This document shows, piece by piece, positions 56,740 through 64,000 of a stretch of 64,000 nt of DNA; the first letter of the stretch is position 1; each line of letters opens with the position of its first letter. The stretch is from Megaustenia siamemsis (taxonomy: Eukaryota; Mollusca; Gastropoda; Stylommatophora; Ariophantidae). The DNA lies in contig JAVIAB010000051.1 of assembly GCA_032433765.1 (NCBI GenBank), positions 51,300,030 to 51,364,029 of the forward strand, read 5' to 3'. The notes under the pieces are model-generated. The model saw only the letters and a list, made by a program, of their open reading frames with translations, searched no databases and had not been told where the DNA came from. Position numbers and translations under genes: made by a program.

Positions 56740-57762
56740 TATCACCTTTTACCCAATCGTTTTTTTCGCACTTATTACACAATCAGCTCTTCGCACTTTT
56801 TACATTTTACCCAGTCGACTATTCGCACATTTTACCCAGTCGTCTATTCACACATTTTACCCAGTCGTCTATTCGCACATTTTACCCAGTCGTCTATTCA
56901 CACATTTTACCCAGTCGGATATTCGCATTTATTATCCAGTCAACTAATCGCACATTTTACCCAGTCGATGATTCGCACATATTACCCAGTCAACTATTCG
57001 CACATTTTACCCAGTCGGATATTTGCACATTTTACCCAGTCGGCTATTCGCACATTTTACCCAGTCAGCAACTCGCACACTTTACCCAGTCAACTATTCG
57101 CACATTTTACCCAGTCGGATATTTGCACATTTTACCCAGTCGGCTATTCGCACATATTACCCAGTCAACTATTCGCACATTTTACCCAGTCGGATATTTG
57201 CACATTTTACCCAGTCGGCTATTCGCACATATTACCCAGTCAACTATTTGCACATTTTACTAAGTCGAATATTCGCACATTTTACCCAGTCAACTATTCG
57301 CACATTTTACCCAGTCGGCTACTCACACATTTTACCCAGTCGGCTACTCGCACATTTTACCCAGTCCGCTATTGGCACATTTTACCCAGTCAGCTACTCG
57401 CACATTTAGCCCAGTCAACTATTCGCACATTTTGCTCAGTCAGGTATTTGCACATTTTATCCAGTCAGCTACTCGCACATTTTGCCCAGTCGGTTACTCG
57501 CACATTTTACCCAGCCAACTAATCTCACATATTACCCAGTCAACTACTCGCACATTTTACCCAATCAACTATTCACACATTTTACCCAGTCCGCTACTCG
57601 CACATTTTACCCAATCGGCTACTCGCACATTTTGCCCAGTCGACTATTCGCACATTTTACCCAGTTAACTATTCGCACATTTTACCCAGTCGGCTATTCG
57701 AATATTTTACCCAGTCGGTTATTTGCACATTTTACCCAGTCACCTACTCGCACATTTTAGGG
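56740..57762. repeat. 25-bp minisatellite
   Basis: About 40 units of 25 bp (CACATTTTACCCAGTCGGCT + ATTCG) with variants such as AACT, GATA and GTCT. The period is not a multiple of 3, yet all three plus frames stay open over most of the array (HILPSRLF / AHFTQSTI / RTFYPVGYS in rotation). The ORFs of 232, 266 and 128 codons are artefacts. Confidence 0.95.
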
Positions 57763-57899
57763 TTAAAAAGCGACCTGTTATTGAGAAGAGCTGGTAAAAA
57801 CATGAGAAATGGGAATAATAGTGGCCTTTACGTATCGGATGTTACCGTGAGTTTTAATTACACATTAATTTGTTATCGCAAATGTTATCGTTATTGTTG
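57763..57899. other. Spacer
   Basis: Nothing recognised. Confidence 0.4.
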
Positions 57900-58090
57900 A
57901 AGCCTCAGTAGCCTAGTTGGGAAAACCACCCGACTGGACGGACAACCGACGTTCGGACAACCCGTGTTCGATTCCCGCTGGGAGCAGTGTGAATTGTACT
58001 CGTGGTTGGAACAAAAAATACCCCCACGGTTGACCCAGCCGTTGGCAGAAATGGGCACCAGGGTATTACCCTGGGAAGGTGAGGAATGTT
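57900..58090 (+). mobile_element. tRNA-derived SINE (third family)
   Basis: Head AGCCTCAGTAGCCTAGTTGG with box A TAGCCTAGTTGG at 57909-57920 and box B GTGTTCGATTCCC at 57964-57976. A conserved-looking body follows (CTCGTGGTTGGAAC, CCCACGGTTGACCCAGCCGT, GGCAGAAATGGGCACCAGG). A second box B-like GCCGGTTCAAGTCTCG at 58197 may mark a partial neighbour copy. No TSD resolved. Confidence 0.8.
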
Positions 58091-58215
58091 GCCTCGCATC
58101 TGAGTTTCGATGATTGAGGCGACACTATACAGAAATCTTTGAACATTTCTTTATAGGCGACCGAGCACATATGGGTGTACAGTCGCGTGCTAAGACGCCG
58201 GTTCAAGTCTCGTAC

Positions 58216-58990
58216 TTTACCTTGTTATCGCAGCAACAAAGTTTGCCCTGAACTGTGTTTAGAATATTCTTTATAGCACCGACATTAAAGAAAAAATAAC
58301 GAAAAAACTAGTTATCTAAGTGTTCCAAAGTGTTGGTGTGGATTTTTCTTGTTGCTATCATTGTAAACTTGTTTTTATTCTCAGTAACTGCTACTTCTTG
58401 TAATACAATCTGGTGTATTCTCAAAACTGAACCCTGTTGTACCTGGAAATCAATAGCTCTCCATTTTAAAAGTTGAGCTGGTAATTTTTTTCAAGCAGAT
58501 TTGTTTGCATTTTGTTGTTGAACCAAAAAGAACATTTCTCTTTTCAATGTTTTTTTTTTCTGCTGCGTTCTCCTAATGACTAAATCATCTTCATCGTCCG
58601 TTCTTGGAAGGACGTAAAGCGGACATGCTCGTTGATGCCTTGTGTTGTGTTGTGTAGTAGGTTATTGCATCTGCATCTGTCGGAATAACAAATGCAAATA
58701 TAGCACTGCACTTCTGGGGTACTTTGTAGAATAATTTAGTTTAGTCAACAGATAACTTTCACTGAATAACGAATAACTCCATAGTGCACAGAAATCTTTC
58801 CCACAACTTTCCCCAATATGAAGCACGCCCGTCACACACACACACACTAGCGAAAGCACTGAAGATGGATCGATTTTAAGTGCACGAACTCCCTAATTCA
58901 GGCGAAAATCTTGATCCCATCCTCCTTAGACGACATGAGCGGCAGGTGACAGCGGCTCTGTTCCTTCTCTTTGTCAGGGGAGCTCATTGT
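58216..58990. other. No recognisable gene
   Basis: Nothing recognised apart from an ACACACACAC run near 58837. Confidence 0.4.
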
Positions 58991-58994
58991 CCTA

Positions 58995-60025
58995 CCTCTT
59001 TAACACATACTCGCTGAGCCCAGTTAGTTAGTCTGTTGACAGGGCCACTGAAGAGGGGTGGAGTACGATCTTCATCAGTCGCTGTGATCTATTCTGAGCC
59101 AAGTTGGTTAGTCTGTTGACAGGCCCACTTAGGAGGGGTGGAGTACGATCTTCATCAGTCGCTGTGATCTATTCTGAACCTAGTTGGTTAGTCTGTTGAC
59201 AGACCCACTTAGGAGGGGTGGAGTACGATCTTCATCAGTCGCTGTGATCTATTCTGAGCCAAGTTGGTTAGTCTGTTGGAGGCCCACTGAGAAGGGGCGG
59301 AGTACGATCAGACTCTGTGATCTATTCTGAACCAAGTTGGTTAGTCTGTTGGCAGACTCACTGAGAAGGGGCGGAGTATGATCAGTCTGTGTGATCTATT
59401 CTGAACCAAGTTGGTAGTCTGTTGGCAGACTCACTGAGAAGGCGCGGAGTATGATCAGTCTCTGTGATCTATTCTGAGCCTAGTTGGTTAGTCTGTTAAT
59501 AGGCCCACTGAGGAGGGGTGGAGTACGATCTTCCACAGTCGCTGCAATCTATTCTGAGCCAAGTTGGTTAGACTGTTGGCAGGCACACCGAGGAGGGGCG
59601 GAGTACGATCAGTCTCTGTAATCCATTCTGAGCCAAGTTGGTTAGACTGTTGGCAGGCACACCGAGGGGGGGGGGGCGGAGTACGATCAGTCTCTGTAAT
59701 CTATTCTGAGCCAAGTTGGTTAGACTGTTGGCAGGCACACCGAGGAGGGGCGGAGTACGATCAGTCTCTGTAATCTATTCTGAGCCAAGTTGGTTAGTCT
59801 GTTGGCATGTCCACTGAAAAGGGACGGAGTACGATCTTCATTAGTCGCTGTGATCTATTCTGAGCCAAGTTGGTTAGTCTGTTGTAAGGCTCACTGAGGA
59901 GGAGCGGAGTACGATCTTCATCAGTTGCTGTGATCTATTCTGAGCCAAGTTGATTCGTCTGTTTGCAGACACACTGAGGAGGGACGGAGTACGATCAGTC
60001 GCTGTGCCCTATCCTGAGGCAAGTA
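58995..60025. repeat. ~80-bp minisatellite (73-81-bp units)
   Basis: About 13 units beginning TCTATTCTGAGCCAAGTTGG. Long units include ATCTTCATCAGTCGCTGTGA. Shorter ones have ATCAGTCTCTGT instead. The two types occur in blocks, so arrays of subtypes have mixed. Confidence 0.93.
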
Positions 60026-60291
60026 GTCAGCAATGAATCACTGATCATTTTCAGTCCAGCAATTTGTCGATATCGTAGCCCTCTTTTGTAGATTTGGATT
60101 GAAGTCTCTTTGGTCTTTTCGTTTCTACCTGCTATCTGGTTTTTCCCTGTTTCCTTCATTATGTGTAAATACCGAATATAAGTCTTTATTATAGTCTTTA
60201 TATCTCTTATATATATATATATATATTCAATATATCTTTTATCGTTTGAAAGTTGCGAATTTTGTTAATCTCTTATAGTGCCCGATATTTT
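60026..60291. other. Spacer with AT microsatellite
   Basis: (TA)n at about 60208-60226. No gene. Confidence 0.5.
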
Positions 60292-60303
60292 AATGGAAAT
60301 ATA

Positions 60304-60560
60304 AAAAAAAAGTAAAGTACCCCCGTCACGCCAAGTGGCGTATATGGAATATGTTGTTAGTGACCATAAATTTTACAGACCTTCGGCACATGATTTTTGG
60401 GGTAATGTGGTCGGTATTATGCCCGTGCCGCTTTACTTTCCCAGAAAAAAATCCGGTACCCATTAAAGGCTGGGAGAACCGGAACCCGCCGTTTGGGATC
60501 GAACCCTACCTCTTGTCCTTTGTAGTCCAGTTCACTAACCACTGAGCTATCCTGGCTAAC
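60304..60560 (-). mobile_element. tRNA-derived SINE (family S1), copy 3
   Basis: Minus strand: box A TAGCTCAGTGG at 60539-60549, box B GGGTTCGATCCC at 60495-60506, and the same body as 7928-8188. A 12-bp TSD, AATGGAAATATA, lies at 60292-60303 and 60561-60572. The best-preserved promoter of the three copies. Confidence 0.93.
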
Positions 60561-60744
60561 AATGGAAATATATTCACTTAATAATAAAAGTTTATCATAA
60601 ACATATTTTCAAGCATGAAATAGACAACAAAAATAAAAGTTTTCTGAGAGTTACAAAAAGTACAAACAAAATCAAAAAGATATTTGTAACAACCTAAACT
60701 TAATTATAAATATCAAACTCCGTTGATTTGGCCGAGACGTCCAT

Positions 60745-62560
60745 TCAGTAACAGTAGAGAGTGGTCAGCGACGCATATTTAACTAGAAGTGTCAGGATAT
60801 CGGCAAACAACAGAGTTGACTAGAAGTTTCAGGATATCTGCAGACAACAGAGTTAACTAGAAGTGTCAGGATATCTGCAGACAACAGAGTTAACTAGAAG
60901 TGAGGAAAAATTAAAAAATAAAAAAGGTATGTAAGAAGCTTTACGTGACAAGTGGACGACACAGACTAAACAACGTTTCGGCTCAATAGGCCTTCATCAG
61001 GAACAAACAATAAAAACACACACACACAAATTAATAACGAAACAACCAAAACAAAAACAATCGAAATGTGTTAAAGAAAACAACAACAAAAAGTAAAACT
61101 ATCCTGTCAAATCCAAAATAAAATCGTAACCAAGTGCGGCTGTCGTGAACGTCGAAAATCGTGCGAAAAAGTGCGTAAATGTAAACAGAACCAGATGAGT
61201 AAACACAGGGGTCAGTGTGCAAACACAAAGGAGAAAGAATCGAATAGTAGTCTGACAGGTGTAAAAAGACGCTAAGAGTGAGATGTCTGAGAGTGGGGTA
61301 CAGTAAAAATAAATGAGGGGTAAGAAGCACAGAAAAAAAAAATTTTTATAGAGGAGAAAACCGAAGTGTCTCATAAGGGACTAGAGGAGAAGAACTATAA
61401 AAAGTATGGCATAGTAAGTAGACCAAAGAACCCAAATATGTGTAGTAGAGAAGGCTATGCAAAAGGGAAGGAGCAAGCAAAAAGAAACTATGCGTTCACG
61501 ACAGCCGCACTTGGTTACGATTTTATTTTGGATTTGACAGGATAGTTTTACTTTTTGTTGTTGTTTTCTTTAACACATTTCGATTGTTTTTGTTTTGGTT
61601 GTTTCGTTATTAATTTATGTGTGTGTGTTTTTATTGTTTGTTCCTGATGAAGGCCTATTGAGCCGAAACGTTGTTTAGTCTGTGTCGTCCACTTGTCACG
61701 TAAAGCTTCTTACATACCTTTTTTTATTTTTTAATTTTTCCTCATATTCAGCTTTACTGCAGCTTCGCATTTTTATGCCTTAACCCTTAACTAGAAGTGT
61801 CAGGATATCTGCAGACAACAGAGTTAACTAGAAGTGTCAGGATATCTGCAGACAACAGAGTTAACTGGAAGTGTTAGGATATCTGCAGACAACAGAGTTG
61901 ACTAGAAGTGTCAGGATATCTGCAGACAACAGAGTTAACTAGAAGTGTTATGATATCGGCAAACAACAGAGTTGACTAGAAGTGTTAGGATATCGGCAAA
62001 TAACAGAGTTCACTATAAGTTGCAGGATATCGGCGAATAACAGAGTTGACTAGAAGTGTCAGGATATAGGCAAATAACAGAGTTGACTATAAGTGTCAAG
62101 ATATCGACAAATAACAGAGTTGACAATAAGTGTCAAGATATCGGCGAATAACAGAGTTGACTGTAAGTGTCAAGATATCGACAAATAACAGAGTTGACTA
62201 TAAGTGTCAAGATATCGACAAATAACAGAGTTGACTATAAGTGTCAAGATATCGACAAATAACAGAGTTGACTATAAGTGTCAAGATATCGGCGAATAAC
62301 AGAGTTGACTATAAGTGTCAAGATATCGACAAATAACAGAGTTGACTATAAGTGTCAAGATATCGGCGAATAACAGAGTTGACTATAAGTGTCAAGATAT
62401 CGGCGAATAACAGAGTTGACTATAAGTGTCAAGATATCGACAAATAACAGAGTTGACTATAAGTGTCAAAATATCGGCGAATAACAGAGTTGACTATAAG
62501 TGTCAAGATATCGGCGAATAACAGAGTTGACTATTAGTGTCAAGATATCGGCGAATAACA
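60745..62560. repeat. 37-bp minisatellite, interrupted
   Basis: Units of AGTTGACTATAAGTGTCAAG + ATATCGACAAATAACAG. The proximal block is 60745-60900 and the distal block 61787-62560 (about 21 units), separated by an 886-bp insertion. Subtypes GCAGAC, GCAAAT, ACAAAT and GCGAAT run in gradients along it. Confidence 0.95.
60901..61786. mobile_element. Inverted-repeat element, non-autonomous Penelope-like candidate
   Basis: Left arm 60901-61151 and right arm 61493-61744 are almost perfect reverse complements (251 and 252 bp, differences at an A/T run and one CA repeat). A 341-bp centre without coding motif separates them. A unique 42-bp tail (61745-61786) follows only the right arm. TTAACTAGAAG occurs at 60890-60900 and 61787-61797, consistent with an 11-bp TSD. 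Each arm has CTGATGA…GCCGAAACG, a hammerhead-like core. Inverted terminal repeats with a one-sided extension and hammerhead motifs are known for Penelope-like elements. Confidence 0.7.
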
Positions 62561-62800
62561 GAGCTGATCAAAACATTGCTCCACCAGCTAGCGGTGCTCA
62601 TGGAAACAGACTATCCAGACCGGCCAAGCGAATAGGTTTTAAATTTGGAAAGCAACCCAGTACCCAAAAATGCCGTAATGAAGTCGGATGTGTTGGACCA
62701 AAAGGCGCTAATATCACAGACAAGCTGCAAACCACAACACATCTACGCTCACTTAACCTCCACTTAAGGACGGATGATGAAGATGTCTATTTAGTATGTC
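62561..62800 (+). repeat. DR1 dispersed repeat, copy 4
   Basis: CTCCACCAGCTAGCGGTGCT, GACCGGCCAAGCGAATAGG, CAGTACCCAAAAATG, GAAGTCGGATGTGTTGGACC, AAAGGCGCTAATATCACAGA and GCTCACTTAACCTCC. It starts directly where the 37-bp array ends. The 109-codon ORF at 62500-62829 is incidental. Confidence 0.75.
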
Positions 62801-64000
62801 AGCAGTCATCGGATGAACGCCAGATATAAAAAAAAGAGAAAGAAAATAAAAGACAATGATGATGCCAATGAACATAAAACAATATCCTTCCTTACCTGGA
62901 AACCCAACAGCAAAGATGACCCACAAATAATACTTATTTATGAGGAGGCCAATATTGTATACATCCAATATAACATAACTTTGTTGATATGTATGATTAA
63001 TTGTCATATTAATGTAAAATGAGTTGTTTATATGGTTACGCATATCGCTTGAGTTTTGTAGGGAAAAGGGAAAAAAAGGGAAAAAAATATCCAAAAGCTT
63101 AGTCTTCGATGGTTCACACTTGATCACATAACACATCCATGTGGAATCATTCAATAGCACTAGATTGACGTTCTACAAAATTAATAATGCAGTCAGTGTT
63201 ACTACATATTTTTTATCAAATATGTGTCCCAAAAGAATTGAATTTGTAAAAGTAATTTCTTAACGAGAGAACATTAAACATCCACACCACAACTTGTTAT
63301 TTCCTCTCTATCTCGTTAAACAGTGGCCATTGTGATCAGAAATCTGTCTCACACAAAATCCCTCGTATTCTGTAGATCTACAGGAGTATTTGACATCTCG
63401 CCAGCCCACTCGTAAGATTTTCAGCTGAGAGAGTTCTATCTCTACAAACTTCATTTTCTGCGACATGTTCACAGATTTATTTACCAAATTATGAAACTAA
63501 TTTTCGCCTTATTTATATTTTTTGAACCCGAAAGTGAGTTTTCATTTTATCAATGTCAGTTAAGAATCATTTATGAAGTATATCATCAGATGATAATTGA
63601 TAATAGCAGAAAGAATCAATATTCGACGATTGTCACTAACTTCATTCAACTATCCTTACAGCCCGTTCCCATTTCTGGGGTTTTTTGAGGGGTGGTAAGG
63701 AGGTAGCTCGGAGGACTGGAGAATAAAGTCCACTTATTCATTGTAATCAGCATTAGGTGTTCGGATCTGAGTTTTAATTTCACCCCCTACAGAAAGAAAA
63801 CAAAACCGTTTTGACTATTGTGATTCGAATTCGCAATCTACTGGTTGGAGTAATCTGCCTTCTTTGAATTTGCATTAGTCAATAAAGTTGCATCAATTAG
63901 TCAATAAATTTGCATTAATTAGTCAATAATAGTTTCAATATTTATTCAAAATGGGCCAAACGGTAAAAATAGCGCATTCTGGTTTTTTAAAAGAATAAAA
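62801..64000. other. No recognisable gene
   Basis: AT-rich to the window end. A small ATTAGTCAATAAA repeat lies near 63875-63930. No motif in the ORFs. Confidence 0.4.

Noticed and set aside
61638..61680. Fully functional hammerhead ribozyme call
   Set aside because: The core motif is present, but I could not pair stem I around it and stem III is about 2 bp. Kept only as a hammerhead-like core in the findings.
56740..62560. Possible CRISPR arrays
   Set aside because: The units are contiguous tandem repeats without unique spacers, and the genome is animal.

Overview
The window is animal nuclear DNA: AT-rich, gene-poor and full of decayed retroelements, tRNA-derived SINEs and minisatellites. 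The only host-like coding sequence resembles a surface-receptor family (EGF-like repeats plus a fucolectin/F5-8C-type galactose-binding domain) that is greatly expanded in molluscs. With the RTE, RNase H-bearing and Penelope-like elements, this points to a mollusc, probably a gastropod. That identification is inference. I see no intact host gene. The least damaged coding sequence is a 353-codon transposase ORF.

Layout. Positions 1-6698 and 20341-27060 are two near-identical direct copies of one block: an RTE fragment, a 15-bp minisatellite, a 2.1-kb terminal-inverted-repeat (TIR) transposon, a dispersed repeat, an RTE 3' end and the start of a 25-bp satellite. Copy 1 stops at a gap of exactly 100 Ns and differs mainly by single-base indels, so it may be a redundant contig. 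6.8-14.5 kb holds SINEs and a RNase H LINE carrying a nested second LINE with a 12-bp target-site duplication (TSD). 15.2-20.3 kb is an EGF/galactose-binding pseudogene split by a 2.84-kb RTE element (6-bp TSD). 53.0-55.7 kb is its inverted paralogue, with the same 3' flank and satellite.

26.6-31.2 kb is a 25-bp satellite embedded in, and apparently grown from, the 3' coding end of an RTE element. It is split by a 1.09-kb LTR-like insertion. 32.3-34.1 kb is a longer copy of the nested LINE. 35-49 kb holds remnants of at least three more LINE lineages, SINEs and minisatellites. 49.9-62.6 kb holds five minisatellites with units of 75, 45, 25, about 80 and 37 bp. The last is interrupted at 60.9-61.8 kb by a near-perfect inverted-repeat element with hammerhead-like cores, a one-sided tail and an 11-bp TSD, which looks like a non-autonomous Penelope-like element.

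There are no operons or pathways to describe. What ties the region together is repeat turnover: RTE and LINE machinery probably supplied enzymes for the SINEs (inference), elements inserted into one another and into minisatellites, and at least one satellite was seeded by an element's own coding sequence. The most useful leads are the RTE-born satellite, the palindromic Penelope-like element and the inverted receptor pseudogene pair.
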